Shown piece by piece: positions 8,878 to 17,816 of a DNA stretch of 64,000 nucleotides. The stretch is from assembly GCF_018863395.1 (NCBI RefSeq), contig NZ_JAHKRR010000001.1, positions 868,001-932,000 on the forward strand, written 5' to 3'. The first letter of the stretch is position 1; each line of letters begins with the position of its first letter. The DNA is from Sinomicrobium weinanense (GTDB taxonomy: Bacteria; Bacteroidota; Bacteroidia; Flavobacteriales; Flavobacteriaceae). Below the pieces are notes generated by a model that saw only the letters and a list, made by a program, of their open reading frames with translations, ran no database searches and was not told the DNA's origin. A program made the translations under genes and the position numbers.

Positions 8878-9351
8878 ATGAAGCGCAAAACAAAGATCGA
8901 CGCCGAAGAAGGTCAACAGGCATTACTGGTAACAAGAGAGTTTGACCTTCCCCTGGAATTACTTTTTAAAGCCTATGTAGAGCCCGACATCGTTGAGCAA
9001 TGGATGGGTACAAAGGTGCTGAAACTCGAAAATAAAAATCACGGCGGCTACCGGTTCGTAACCACTGATCCCCAGGGAAACAAACACGGATTCAACGGGG
9101 TGATCCACGAATTTATCCCGGACCGGAAGATCACACGGACCTTTGAAATGGAGAATACGCCTTTTTCCGTTCAGCTTGAGTTCCTGGAATTTGAAAAACT
9201 TACAGACACTACCAGCAGGCTCCGTATGCATATCGTATTCAGATCGGTGGCAGACAGGGATCAAATACTGCAATTACCCTTTGCCCAGGGAGTCAATATG
9301 GCACATAACCGGTTGCAGGATGTCGTACATCAATTGATGGACCATCAGTAG
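8878..9351 (+). CDS. SRPBCC (AHSA1-type) domain protein
   Basis: The 157-aa protein is a single START/SRPBCC helix-grip domain: TREFDLPLELLFKAYVEPDIVEQWMG at the N-terminus, GYRFVTTDPQGNKHGFNGVI in the middle and a long C-terminal helix (FAQGVNMAHNRLQDVVHQLM). The domain holds hydrophobic ligands in a cavity; members linked to ArsR regulators are common in Bacteroidota but have no settled substrate. The gene is the second in the ArsR-led operon, 6 bp from the repressor and 34 bp from the YCII-like gene. Confidence 0.82.
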   Translation: MKRKTKIDAEEGQQALLVTREFDLPLELLFKAYVEPDIVEQWMGTKVLKLENKNHGGYRFVTTDPQGNKHGFNGVIHEFIPDRKITRTFEMENTPFSVQLEFLEFEKLTDTTSRLRMHIVFRSVADRDQILQLPFAQGVNMAHNRLQDVVHQLMDHQ

Positions 9352-9385
9352 ATCAATATATATACAACCTTAAAGTAAAAAGATC

Positions 9386-9754
9386 ATGACCGAATTTATT
9401 TTAATTTTCAGAAGAGACATTGAGGAGTTTACACAGGACTACAAAGAATCCCTGGCCACAGCCGTTCCCGGGATTGGGAAAAAATGGTTTTCATGGATGG
9501 GTAAACTCCATGAAGAGGGGAGAATGGTCGGTACTTATCAAAGGATCAGCAAAGCAGGCAGGACAGTGATGCCGGATTCAACCGTGCAAGAGAAGCCATA
9601 TACGGAAATAAAAGATGCGTTCTCCGGTTTTTTAATCATCAGGGCACATGATTTTGATGAAGCCTTATCTATCGCCAAAGACTGCCCCAACCTGTTACAA
9701 AACGGGAGCGTAGAGGTCAGAAAATTCATAGACCACAATGACCAGGTGAGCTAA
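9386..9754 (+). CDS. YCII-related domain protein
   Basis: The 122-aa protein has the YCII-like dimeric alpha/beta-barrel pattern: an opening strand FILIFRRD, a central GRMVGTYQRISKAGRTV, and a second half with FSGFLIIRAHDFDEALSIAK and DCPNLLQNGSVEVRKF. In this family the 'A-x-x-x-A-x-x-x-P' stretch (EALSIAKDCP) and the 'G-x-v-e-V-R' strand are typical. Members of this sort stand beside SRPBCC and sigma-factor genes and may act on small molecules; the substrate is unknown. It lies inside the ArsR operon. Confidence 0.8.
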   Translation: MTEFILIFRRDIEEFTQDYKESLATAVPGIGKKWFSWMGKLHEEGRMVGTYQRISKAGRTVMPDSTVQEKPYTEIKDAFSGFLIIRAHDFDEALSIAKDCPNLLQNGSVEVRKFIDHNDQVS

Positions 9755-9798
9755 CCTGAACAGAATAATGCAATCATAACAAATTTAAATCACACTTT

Positions 9799-10179
9799 AT
9801 GACTAAGCGAAATAAGATCATTTATTGGATTGCCACGGTCTGGCTTTCCCTGGGCATGCTTTCAACAGGAATAGTACAATTGATAAGAATGCAGGAGGAG
9901 GTAGACATGATAGCACATCTGGGTTACCCGGCCTATATTCTGACGATATTGGGTATCTGGAAAATTTTAGGGGTTATTGCCGTACTTATCCCGAAATTCC
10001 CTATATTGAAGGAATGGGCGTATGCAGGTTTTTTCTTTGTTATGTCGGGCGCTGTTTTTTCGCATGCCGCCAATGGAAGTGATGCCAAAGAGTTTTTCGG
10101 CCCCGTCTTATTAATTGTACTCACTGCGGTATCGTGGTATTTAAGGCCTGCCGGCAGAACATTGAACTATCAAAAATAA
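9799..10179 (+). CDS. DoxX-like membrane protein (DoxX_2 type)
   Basis: The 126-aa protein has four hydrophobic helices: ~8-26 (IIYWIATVWLSLGMLSTG), ~42-63 (YPAYILTILGIWKILGVIAVL), ~72-90 (WAYAGFFFVMSGAVFSH) and ~100-116. The stretch LGYPAYILTILGIWKILGV is typical of the DoxX-like membrane proteins that accompany ArsR/AHSA1/YCII operons. Its function is unknown; the family is thought to be linked to redox or solute stress. It is the last gene before a 372-bp structured spacer, so it may end the ArsR operon. Confidence 0.8.
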   Translation: MTKRNKIIYWIATVWLSLGMLSTGIVQLIRMQEEVDMIAHLGYPAYILTILGIWKILGVIAVLIPKFPILKEWAYAGFFFVMSGAVFSHAANGSDAKEFFGPVLLIVLTAVSWYLRPAGRTLNYQK

Positions 10180-10194
10180 TTGTATCTTTAATAC

Positions 10195-10521
10195 TGATGC
10201 GTTAAAATTTTAGTTGTTGGAATGATCTTGGTTTTAACAGATTTTAAAAGTTCCTCTCTTCAGATGAAGAGAGGTGGGCCACCTTCGGTGGGGCGGAGAG
10301 TTTGACCAAGCCGAAGCCTCGGGATTCAATCCTAAACTTTTATGTTTCACCAATGCCCCGGGCTTTCTAACCCTCCGTCCAAACTAAAGTTTGACCACCT
10401 CCCTTTGTCAAAAGGGAGGAACCTCGTTAGGCTTTATAAAATCAAATGTAAAAATTCAAAATAGTGTTCAATCAACTCATAATAAGCATTTTGTATTTAA
10501 TTTTTAAAAATTAACGCATCA
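10195..10521. mobile_element. MITE-like element 1 with TGATGCGTTAA ends
   Basis: TGATGCGTTAA at 10195 and its exact complement TTAACGCATCA at 10511-10521 bound 327 bp without a gene. The same ends bound 24749-24949. The 14-bp direct repeat ATTGTATCTTTAAT flanks it at 10179-10192 and 10527-10540, a few bases outside the ends. The interior can fold: CCTCTCTTCA/TGAAGAGAGG, CCACC/GGTGG and CCTCCCTTT/AAAGGGAGG are hairpins. It fills the space between the DoxX-like gene and the DUF1801 gene. No transposase is encoded, so movement would need help in trans. Confidence 0.5.
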
Positions 10522-10551
10522 TCAATATTGTATCTTTAATTAAAGAAAAAC

Positions 10552-10923
10552 ATGAAGAAACCAGAAAACGTCGATTTGTATATAGCCGGTTCCGCCATGG
10601 AAGCCCGCCCTATTATGGAAGAACTCCGGGAAATAATACGGTCCACCGTTCCGGAAGCAGAAGAAGGAATAAGCTGGGGCGTTCCGTATTACAAATACTA
10701 TGGTGAACTCGGCGGATTTGATGCAGCAAAGAACCATGTCAGCTTTGGGTTTGATGCGGGGACACTTGAGGACAAAGACCGGGAGATGCTCGAAAAAAAG
10801 GGGTATAAACTCGGAAAAATGACGCTGCAAATCCGGTTCGACCAAAAAGTGCCGGCTGCGGCAATAAAGAAAATCCTAAAAACAAAAGCAGGGATCAATG
10901 AAGCTAAAAAAGCAATGAAATAA
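10552..10923 (+). CDS. DUF1801 (YdhG-like) domain protein
   Basis: The 123-aa protein has the DUF1801 pattern: an N-terminal helix ending in MEELREIIRSTVPEAEEGISWGVPYYKYYG, a strand with KNHVSFGFDAGTLE, and a second half GKMTLQIRFDQKVPAAAIKKIL. The 'PEAEE-x-I-x-W-G-x-P' motif is the signature. Such proteins are small soluble helix-plus-sheet domains of unknown role, common near stress genes. It lies directly after the MITE-like element and 45 bp before the related YdeI-like gene. Confidence 0.82.
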   Translation: MKKPENVDLYIAGSAMEARPIMEELREIIRSTVPEAEEGISWGVPYYKYYGELGGFDAAKNHVSFGFDAGTLEDKDREMLEKKGYKLGKMTLQIRFDQKVPAAAIKKILKTKAGINEAKKAMK

Positions 10924-10968
10924 ATATATTTTTTGTCATGTACTTAGAAATATAATATAAATAGCAGT

Positions 10969-11547
10969 ATGAATCCTAAAGCAGACCCCTTTTTTAACAA
11001 AGCCCAGAAATGGCAGGAAGCATTTGAACAATTGAGAAAGATCGTTCTCGATTGCGGGCTGACCGAAGAAATGAAATGGATGCATCCTTGTTACACATTT
11101 CAGAAAAGCAATATCGTTCTGATACATGGATTTAAAGACTACTGTGCACTTTTATTTTTCAAGGGGGCGTTGTTAAAGGACAGCAATGGTATTCTTATCC
11201 AGCAAACGGAGAATGTCCAGGTAGGGCGCCAGATCCGTTTTACCGATATCCAGGAGATCGTTGAGATGGAAGCCACGCTGAAGGCCTATATTTACGAAGC
11301 TATCGAAGTGGAAAAATCCGGTTTAAAAATGGATTATAAAAAGACTTCGGAATTCACCGTCCCCGAAGAATTTCAAAAGAAACTCGATGAAACCCCCGAG
11401 CTGAAAACCGCTTTTGAAGCCCTTACCCCGGGACGGCAAAGAGGGTATCTTCTTTATTTTTCGTCGGCCAAACAATCAAAAACCCGGGAATCCAGAGTGG
11501 AAAAATATATGAATAAAATTCTCGATGGAAAGGGGTTGAATGATTAA
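10969..11547 (+). CDS. YdeI/OmdA-like protein with N-terminal DUF1801 domain
   Basis: The 192-aa product has two parts. Residues ~10-115 are a DUF1801-like domain (LTEEMKWMHPCYTFQKSNIVLIHGFKDYCALLFFKG). Residues ~130-190 are the bacteriocin-protection/YdeI-type tail (TVPEEFQKKLDETPELKTAFEALTPGRQRGYLLYFSSAKQSKTRESRVEKYMNKIL), whose 'LTPGRQRGY...AKQ..TR..R' motif is diagnostic. The molecular role is not known; some relatives were described as giving resistance to envelope peptides. It overlaps the neighbourhood of the convergent S41 protease gene, with only 9 bp between the two stops. Confidence 0.85.
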   Translation: MNPKADPFFNKAQKWQEAFEQLRKIVLDCGLTEEMKWMHPCYTFQKSNIVLIHGFKDYCALLFFKGALLKDSNGILIQQTENVQVGRQIRFTDIQEIVEMEATLKAYIYEAIEVEKSGLKMDYKKTSEFTVPEEFQKKLDETPELKTAFEALTPGRQRGYLLYFSSAKQSKTRESRVEKYMNKILDGKGLND

Positions 11548-11556
11548 TACGACTTT

Positions 11557-13185
11557 TTATAACTTACTCAGTTCCCTGAGTGCGGCCTCCAGTTGTGTAT
11601 CAATACCTTTTCTGGTATCTGCAACGGTTGGAAGCACCAATTTATCCGGTAGCACCCCTTTTCCCACAAAATCCTCTCCATTTGCAAGCATATCCCGTTT
11701 GGTACAAATTCGTGCTTTTCCGTTTCCGGGTAAGCTGATAAACAAGGGTTGCCCCGAGCTGCCCCCGGTGGGCTCTCCGACGATCAATCCCCGATGTAGG
11801 GATTTAAAAGCCCCTGCAAAATCTTCCGCTGCCGAAAAAGTCCTGGCACTTGTCAATACAATGACAGGTTTGTTATAGAAAAACTTTCCATTTGGAGATA
11901 AGTAGCTTTTGCCGCCATGAACCTGCTGAATATGGTTCCACGCTCTGTAACTTGGTTTATATTCCCTGGTATACCAGGAATGGACCAGTTCGGGCTTTTC
12001 AATAAGGTAATCCAGGATTTTCCATCCTACAGAAGTGTTGCCGCCACCATTGTTCCGGACGTCGAAAATAATGGCTTTTGCTTTTGAAATCTGTTCATAG
12101 TGGGCCGTAAAGGCTTTTGCCGCAGAATCATTGCCAAAGCTATTCAGGGCTATATAAGCAATATTTTCCTTTAGCATTTTATGTTCAAAAGGGGGGACTG
12201 CCATTTTCCCGGAACGCTCCTCACCCTTTACCCGATAAATGGTATGATCTTCTGTATTTCCTTTTGCATCACGCAATCGTAGTTGAATGGGTTCATTGAT
12301 CGATCCGGAAAATAATGCGTAATCATAAGCCCGGACCTCCAGATCCTGGGGTGTAGAAGAACATTGATAGGGAATCACATATTTTGCAGCATATTCTTTT
12401 ACCGGCAATCCATTTATCTCAACAATTTCCTGACCTTCCCTGATCCCCTGTTTCTTCAGGGCAGGGTCGTAGATACCTGTCACTAAAACCTTGTTCTCTG
12501 TTAATCTGCTACGCAGTAAAGGCCTTGCATATACCTCATTAGTGAGCTCTTTCGGAACGATAACATTGGTGTGCCCGTCTCTTAACAGGGCCGCAAATTT
12601 CTCCATTGTTCTGTAATACTCCAGAGTAGACCTGGTTTGCCTGACCTTTGGCAGGTAAGCAAAGTAAAGAGAATCCAGGTCAACATCGGGGATCAGGTCA
12701 AAGTTGACAAAATTGTATTTGGCCTCCGACCAGAATTTTGACAATCCTGCTATTTTTTCATTTTCCGATATATTTTCCCGATAGGGAGTTTGTAGTATCC
12801 CGGATTCCCAAAAACTAGCCTGATTAAAGAAAGTCCCCTCCGCTTCCTTATATTTAGCTGCATTATCCTTTACTCCTTTATATATAACAGGCCAAAGCGA
12901 ATCCTTATGCAGGGAGTTCAGGTCAGTATCTTTTTCTATGGTTTTTAAGTTGGAAAAGCCATCGTCAAACACCGCTTTTTTAAGATATGCAAAGGCCAGG
13001 GTTTGTTCTCCCTTCAATGCAAAGTAACATGCCGTGTTATAATTTGATATTTGTGCCTGACCATTTACAATTTTTTTTCGTAATTCCTCTGCTTGTTTAG
13101 GGGTGTTGTCGCTTTCCTGTGAGCAGCATATGGTTGCAGATTGTATTACAAATAAAACAAGAAAAAGAAGTTGTTTTTGGTTCAT
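11557..13185 (-). CDS. S41-family (C-terminal processing type) peptidase, exported
   Basis: The 542-aa protein has a signal peptide (MNQKQLLFLVLFVIQSATICCSQ). The middle carries a PDZ-like segment (LKKQGIREGQEIVEINGLPVKEY), and the C-terminal half is the S41 domain: AKAIIFDVRNNGGGNTSVGWKI and VIVLTSARTFSAAEDFAGAFK, where the serine in TFSAAEDF is the expected nucleophile. The substrate-binding loop IVGEPTGGSSG is also present. Such periplasmic proteases trim or degrade exported proteins. The N-terminal 150 residues have no motif I recognise. It is convergent with the YdeI-like gene. Confidence 0.88.
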   Translation of the reverse strand: MNQKQLLFLVLFVIQSATICCSQESDNTPKQAEELRKKIVNGQAQISNYNTACYFALKGEQTLAFAYLKKAVFDDGFSNLKTIEKDTDLNSLHKDSLWPVIYKGVKDNAAKYKEAEGTFFNQASFWESGILQTPYRENISENEKIAGLSKFWSEAKYNFVNFDLIPDVDLDSLYFAYLPKVRQTRSTLEYYRTMEKFAALLRDGHTNVIVPKELTNEVYARPLLRSRLTENKVLVTGIYDPALKKQGIREGQEIVEINGLPVKEYAAKYVIPYQCSSTPQDLEVRAYDYALFSGSINEPIQLRLRDAKGNTEDHTIYRVKGEERSGKMAVPPFEHKMLKENIAYIALNSFGNDSAAKAFTAHYEQISKAKAIIFDVRNNGGGNTSVGWKILDYLIEKPELVHSWYTREYKPSYRAWNHIQQVHGGKSYLSPNGKFFYNKPVIVLTSARTFSAAEDFAGAFKSLHRGLIVGEPTGGSSGQPLFISLPGNGKARICTKRDMLANGEDFVGKGVLPDKLVLPTVADTRKGIDTQLEAALRELSKL

Positions 13186-13340
13186 AATCGACTGTTTAAT
13201 TTGTTCTACTTTTGTATTAAAGATAAAACAATTTGGGTTTTGTTACAGACCATGGTTTCCAAGATGTAGCAATGAGGATACCACGGAATCCGGATAGCAT
13301 CTGATCGGATATAAGAAATATAAATGATCTCACCACCTTT

Positions 13341-15353
13341 TTAATCCACAATATATTCCCGGCCTTCGAGGTTTACCACGAATTCCCTGTTATCCCTTTC
13401 GGCCTTGAGTAAATGGGGCGTAACATGTAAAAGGGAGTGGTATGAAAAGGGGAGGAGTACCTCTCCGCGGGCAGACAACAAACCATATTTGCCTTCTTTT
13501 TTAGCTATAAAACACCCGTATTTCAGTGTAATATCTTCATATGGGCCTCCAAGGGGTTTTCCCTTTAAATTCATCAAGCGGTATTTATGGTCATTTTCTG
13601 TGGGAAGTGTTACCTCTATGACCTTATCGAAAGGCAATATTTTTGTATATTCCGGTGAAATGACAACCCCGGTTTTAATATTGATCAGCCCGTAGAGGTC
13701 GTTGTCTTTTACCGATACCCAGTCCTTAGAGTATTCTTCCGTCCGGTAATTATCTGCAATGTGAATATAATCATATTTTACGGGGATAAGTTGCTTGCCA
13801 TGGCGGTTAAACATTCCCCATTTGTCGTCTTTTTTAGCGGTAAAATAAATTTCAGCCGTATCGTTTACGGTTTTAGTATTGAAGATGGTGTTGAATTCCA
13901 GGGGAAGGATCTCGTTGCCCAGGGAATCGATCACTCCCTGATATTTACCGTCCCAGACTTCGGCCAGGCCATCGGTGAAAGACAGGTGCCCCTTGTAAAT
14001 AAAGGGGATTACAGTATTTCCTTTTGCATCTATAACGCCATATCCTTTTTTTTCTTTGTCGAGGGCAATATAGTGTTTGCCGTTTTCCATAGGGTGTATC
14101 TGCCTGTAAATAAAAGGAATGACTTCTTCGCCCCGGGTATTTATCACTCCGAGATATGGAAGTCTTTGATCCCCGGGGTTGGGGTTGGTAGCGATAATGC
14201 GGTCTTTGCCGTAAAAACGCATTTTTTGGTATTTGGGGGACAGGACTGTATTTCCTTCCGGGTCGGCCAGACCGTACAGGCCGTTTTCCCTGAAAACCCG
14301 CCAGTGGCCCAGCCCGGCTTCCCCGGGCGATACAGGGCTGCCGTCTTCCAGGCTAAAATAATCGTGTTCCCGCGTAACCGCTTTTTCGCAGGTAATAAAC
14401 CCGTTGGTTACCGTTGGAAAGTAGCGGGAGTAAAACCGGGCAAGCTCTTTTCCTGTTCCGTCCAGCAGATAATTTTCCACCTTGTCATCCTCATTTTCAT
14501 GGGCCATCATTTTTTCCAGTAGTTTTTTCAGTGCAAGAGAATCGGCTGCATTCAGGTTCCTTTCTCCCTTTTCATCCACCCGGGTCATCAAATCTTTGTC
14601 GGCCTGTGACAGCAGGTTGTCTTTAGAAGCGATAAACCGGTTGTTTTCAGGATAATAACTGACTTCCATATACTCAGCGGGAACTATGATATGTCCCTGC
14701 CAGTCGCTTATTCCCTTTTGATACCTGTTGTTGAGAGGGGTAATACGGAACAACTGGTTTTCCCGGTCGACCCAGTCGATACGATGCCCCTCCGGAACTT
14801 TATATTTACGGCCTTTGTCTATATAGACCCGGTTGTTTACCAAAAAACGTTCCCGGTCATAGCATATATAGTTGGGATAACCGCCATCGCCATTCCCGAA
14901 TTCACCCGGAGCGATAATCCATTGCCCGTCAGTCATCCGGATGATGCCGCTACCTTTTCCGTTTTCGAGTTTAAGCAGGTCTTCCAGTTCCCTGTTGCCC
15001 GCCCTTACGGGAGTCCCCCTGGTATATTCAACAGGGCACAGTTCCTTTCCCGAGGTGTCGATAAGGCCGTTCAGGTACTTGTCATAATAATAACCGGAAG
15101 CGCCATTGGGGTCTATGTTACTTACCAGGGCGGTGTTTCCCTTAAAAAAACCAACCTTGTCGTAGCGTGCAGGTATGACCACCCGGCCGGATGCTGCATC
15201 GAGATAGCCCCATTTCCCCGTTTTGCTTTTATAGGGGACAAGGCTTTCGTTATAAAGCGAGTCTTTCGTCTGGCTATAAGCTATTCCATACGCCAGTATG
15301 AGCATTGCAAATAACAGCAGGACGGGCTTTTTGGAAGGGACATCGTTGAGCAT
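13341..15353 (-). CDS. WG-repeat protein, exported
   Basis: From ATG at 15353 the product has 670 aa with a signal peptide (KPVLLLFAMLILAYGIAYSQ). It consists mostly of WG repeats of the form 'K-x-G-[YLM]-[LIF]-D-x-x-G-x-x-V/I-I/L-P-x-x-Y-D/K': e.g. GKWGYLDAASGRVVIPARYD, GYGVIDAKGNTVIPFIY, DKWGMFNRHGKQLIPVKYD and GKYGLLSARGEVLLPFSY. I count about ten recognisable units. WG repeats form extended beta structures thought to bind partners; no catalytic domain is present. The frame is open for 61 codons upstream, but that part is not signal-like and overlaps a dispersed repeat, so the shorter start was chosen. Confidence 0.87.
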   Translation of the reverse strand: MLNDVPSKKPVLLLFAMLILAYGIAYSQTKDSLYNESLVPYKSKTGKWGYLDAASGRVVIPARYDKVGFFKGNTALVSNIDPNGASGYYYDKYLNGLIDTSGKELCPVEYTRGTPVRAGNRELEDLLKLENGKGSGIIRMTDGQWIIAPGEFGNGDGGYPNYICYDRERFLVNNRVYIDKGRKYKVPEGHRIDWVDRENQLFRITPLNNRYQKGISDWQGHIIVPAEYMEVSYYPENNRFIASKDNLLSQADKDLMTRVDEKGERNLNAADSLALKKLLEKMMAHENEDDKVENYLLDGTGKELARFYSRYFPTVTNGFITCEKAVTREHDYFSLEDGSPVSPGEAGLGHWRVFRENGLYGLADPEGNTVLSPKYQKMRFYGKDRIIATNPNPGDQRLPYLGVINTRGEEVIPFIYRQIHPMENGKHYIALDKEKKGYGVIDAKGNTVIPFIYKGHLSFTDGLAEVWDGKYQGVIDSLGNEILPLEFNTIFNTKTVNDTAEIYFTAKKDDKWGMFNRHGKQLIPVKYDYIHIADNYRTEEYSKDWVSVKDNDLYGLINIKTGVVISPEYTKILPFDKVIEVTLPTENDHKYRLMNLKGKPLGGPYEDITLKYGCFIAKKEGKYGLLSARGEVLLPFSYHSLLHVTPHLLKAERDNREFVVNLEGREYIVD

Positions 15354-15496
15354 AGCTTTATTTTCTGGCGAATTTAGATTACCCGGAGCAGTTGTACAAC
15401 CCCTGAATACAGGGATTTCTTTCAGGCGGGCAGCGGCCAGATTATTTCGTACTAAAATCTGTATATTTGAATAGTTCTTTCTCCTTTGAGACTTTG

Positions 15497-15542
15497 TTTT
15501 ACCACAGAGCCACGCGAAGCAGGCACAAAGTGACACAAAGAG
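15497..15542 (-). repeat. Dispersed CTTTGTG-type intergenic repeat, copy 1
   Basis: TTTTACCACAGAGCCACGCG and AGGCACAAAGTGACACAAAG are the complement of the text at 50660-50706 and 63903-63949, with another copy at 24780-24866. It sits in the divergent spacer between the WG-repeat and PD40 genes. Confidence 0.6.
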
Positions 15543-15593
15543 TTTTAAAGATATAACCCGAAAACTTTATATACACCGTAAAGTAGTTTTTTT

Positions 15594-16502
15594 ATGGAAA
15601 AGAACCTGATCCTTTTATATCTCATCATTGCGGGTTGTTCTACGCATACGGGACGGACGCCGGACATCAATTATCCGTCCCCGCGCCCGGATTCAACAGC
15701 GTTGACTTTTTTGCCCGGGACAGTATCGGGCGACAGCCTTGATTTTAATGCCGCTTTTTCGCCGGATGGCAGATCTTATTATTTTTCGCGGTCCTCTGAC
15801 GGAATATCCGATATTTATGTTTCTCAATTTGAGGATAACAAATGGCAACTCCCCGAAATGGTCAGCTTTAGCGAAGGGCCGTTTTCTGAAGCCGATCCCG
15901 TTTTTGCCCCGAACGGGGCCCTGTATTTTATATCCGACAGGCCGGTGGATGAAAATGATAGCCTGAACAATTTTAATATCTGGTATGTAAAGCGCAACGG
16001 GAAGGAAAAATGGACAGCACCGATCAATGAAAAAGCCGTTAACTCGGACAGTACCGAATTTTATATTTCCTTCGGCGCTAACGGAAATCTCTATTTTGCG
16101 TCAAACAGGCCCGGCGGATACGGTTCGCATGACATCTACATCAGTCGCTTTGAAGACGGAAATTATACAACACCCGTAAACCTTGGCCCGGCCATAAATG
16201 CCCCGGAAATGGAACACGATCCTTATATAACTCCCGATGAAAGTGCTATCATATTTACATCAGTGGACCGTAACGATTCAAAAGGTACGGCAGACCTGTA
16301 TTATTCCGTTAAAGACCCGGATAATTCCTGGATACCGGCTAAAAATTTAGGTGCTTTGATAAATACCCCGACCTATGATTTCTGTCCCTATATCACACCG
16401 GATGGGAAATATTTCTTTTTTAGCAGTGAAAGGGACGTAAAATGGATAAGGACCGAAACCCTCCCTGATGAATTGAAGCTTTCGATCGTTAAAACGGAAT
16501 AG
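15594..16502 (+). CDS. PD40/TolB-like beta-propeller lipoprotein
   Basis: The 302-aa protein has a lipobox (LIIAGCS) within its first 17 residues, so it is a lipoprotein facing the periplasm. Blades of a WD40-like PD40 propeller repeat through the chain: FNAAFSPDGRSYYFSRSSDG, ADPVFAPNGALYFISDRPVD, FYISFGANGNLYFASNRPGG, HDPYITPDESAIIFTSVDR and CPYITPDGKYFFFSSER. In Bacteroidota this domain is often fused to OmpA or TPR domains; here it stands alone. The role is unknown, probably glycan or protein binding. It is 6 bp upstream of the AraC gene's longest start, so the two may be co-transcribed. Confidence 0.85.
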   Translation: MEKNLILLYLIIAGCSTHTGRTPDINYPSPRPDSTALTFLPGTVSGDSLDFNAAFSPDGRSYYFSRSSDGISDIYVSQFEDNKWQLPEMVSFSEGPFSEADPVFAPNGALYFISDRPVDENDSLNNFNIWYVKRNGKEKWTAPINEKAVNSDSTEFYISFGANGNLYFASNRPGGYGSHDIYISRFEDGNYTTPVNLGPAINAPEMEHDPYITPDESAIIFTSVDRNDSKGTADLYYSVKDPDNSWIPAKNLGALINTPTYDFCPYITPDGKYFFFSSERDVKWIRTETLPDELKLSIVKTE

Positions 16503-16547
16503 CCGGTTGTGATGTACAAAAACCGGTCAAAACCAATAAAACAAAAA

Positions 16548-17282
16548 ATGATTTATCATCAAGTTAAACCTCACCCGGACCTGGCGGACTTCATCGATGC
16601 TTTCTGGACTGCGGAAGGTGCCGGTAAGCCGTGCGATAAAGAGATCATATTACCCGATGGCTGTGTCGATCTGATTTTTAACCTCAGGGAAGATTGCAAA
16701 ACAGACCACGGAACATTAACCATGCATTCGCAAAAAACCTACCTGGTCGGGACCATGACCACTTTTAAAGAAACCTTTTTGAACGCATCGAATAAACTCG
16801 TGGGAATTCGTTTTAAGCCTGCCGCTTTTTCATCATTTTATCAGTATGCCCCGCTCCACGAGATCACCGACAAGACCATAGAATTTGAATCGTCGATCTC
16901 GCCCGACATTCACAAAATAGAACAATCTTTCGTTTCTTATCTCAATACTTTTTTTTTAAACAGGCTGGGCAAACCGAAACACAACCTGGCTGCTGTTGTT
17001 AAAGATATTCAAACAGCCAACGGGCAGATCGGTATTGGTACACTGGCAAAAAGGAACTATACCACCATAAGGCAGCTGGAAAGGAATTTTAAAAAACATA
17101 TCGGTATCAGCCCCAAAGAATTTGCCAATATTGTCCGTTTCAAGGCAGCCCTTTCCAGAATAAAACACAACAAGCAACAGCAAAGCCTGTTGGATATAGC
17201 TTTTGACTGCGGGTATTACGACCACGCCCATCTGACCAATGAAATAAAACGATATTCAGGAATTGCTCCTTCCCACTTTTAA
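16548..17282 (+). CDS. AraC-family transcriptional regulator with DUF6597-like N-terminal domain
   Basis: From ATG at 16548 the product has 244 aa. The N-terminal part (YHQVKPHPDLADFIDAFW, EIILPDGCVDLIFNL, LVGIRFKPAAF) is the ligand-binding cupin-like domain common in this AraC branch. The C-terminal part has the double helix-turn-helix: IGTLAKRNYTTIRQLERNFK and LLDIAFDCGYYDHAHLTNEIKRYSGIAPSHF. The frame is open to GTG 16509 and ATG 16512, which would add a basic N-terminus and almost abut the PD40 gene; the MIYHQV start fits family members better. A likely target is the following VOC/SRPBCC pair. Confidence 0.83.
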   Translation: MIYHQVKPHPDLADFIDAFWTAEGAGKPCDKEIILPDGCVDLIFNLREDCKTDHGTLTMHSQKTYLVGTMTTFKETFLNASNKLVGIRFKPAAFSSFYQYAPLHEITDKTIEFESSISPDIHKIEQSFVSYLNTFFLNRLGKPKHNLAAVVKDIQTANGQIGIGTLAKRNYTTIRQLERNFKKHIGISPKEFANIVRFKAALSRIKHNKQQQSLLDIAFDCGYYDHAHLTNEIKRYSGIAPSHF

Positions 17283-17410
17283 TCGCGGTTAAACTTATCC
17301 CTGCATTGAAATAAGTTGTGACCGGCTCCTTTTAAATATCGTGCGGAGCCTGTCCAAATATAGGTTGATTTTTGTCGTTTTTTTCCAAAGACCGGAACAT
17401 CATTGTCGTG

Positions 17411-17418
17411 TACATTTG
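17411..17418 (+). promoter_or_regulatory. Candidate -7 element before the VOC gene
   Basis: TACATTTG matches TAnnTTTG and lies 18 bp before the ATG at 17436. No TTG was seen at the right distance upstream, so an activator such as the adjacent AraC protein may be needed. Confidence 0.4.
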
Positions 17419-17435
17419 TAAAAAAACAAGACATT

Positions 17436-17798
17436 ATGACTAAAACTGATCCACAAAGAAAATTAAAACACGAGCAGGTACAATACATCGAATTCCTTTC
17501 AGGGGATATTGTCCATGCCAAAAATTTTTACACCAAAAGTTTCGGTTGGAAATTTACCGACTACGGACCGGAATACACTGCTTTTGAAGGTGACTATGTC
17601 GACGGTGGCTTTACTTCCGGGACCCCGGTTAACGGAAGCATCCTGATAGTCCTCTATTCCGGGGATATTGAAACGACCAAAGCCAGGGTGATCAGTGCCG
17701 GAGGTACCATTGTAAAGGATATTTTCAATTTCCCCGGAGGTAAGCGCTTTCATTTTACAGACCCGGACGGCTATGAGCTCGCTGTTTGGTCGGAATAA
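17436..17798 (+). CDS. VOC/glyoxalase-fold protein
   Basis: The 120-aa protein has two beta-alpha-beta-beta-beta modules of the vicinal-oxygen-chelate fold: VQYIEFLSGDIVHAKNFYTKSFGWKFTDYG and ILIVLYSGDIETTKARVISAGGTIVKDI, ending with the FHFTDPDGYELAVWSE strand whose glutamate is the usual metal ligand. Family members act in aldehyde detoxification, ring cleavage or antibiotic binding; the substrate here is unknown. The frame is open to TTG 17403, but ATG 17436 lies 18 bp after the candidate -7 element. The SRPBCC lipoprotein follows 18 bp downstream. Confidence 0.83.
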   Translation: MTKTDPQRKLKHEQVQYIEFLSGDIVHAKNFYTKSFGWKFTDYGPEYTAFEGDYVDGGFTSGTPVNGSILIVLYSGDIETTKARVISAGGTIVKDIFNFPGGKRFHFTDPDGYELAVWSE

Positions 17799-17816
17799 AC
17801 CAGATATACCGGTTAT

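Noticed and set aside
13761-14522. Plus-strand ORFs opposite the WG-repeat gene (also 14691-15314)
   Set aside because: Shadow frames of the strongly repetitive minus-strand gene; composition and lack of any domain argue against real genes.
15354-15536. 61-codon extension of the WG-repeat protein
   Set aside because: It overlaps the CTTTGTG-type repeat and would hide the signal peptide that begins at the chosen ATG.
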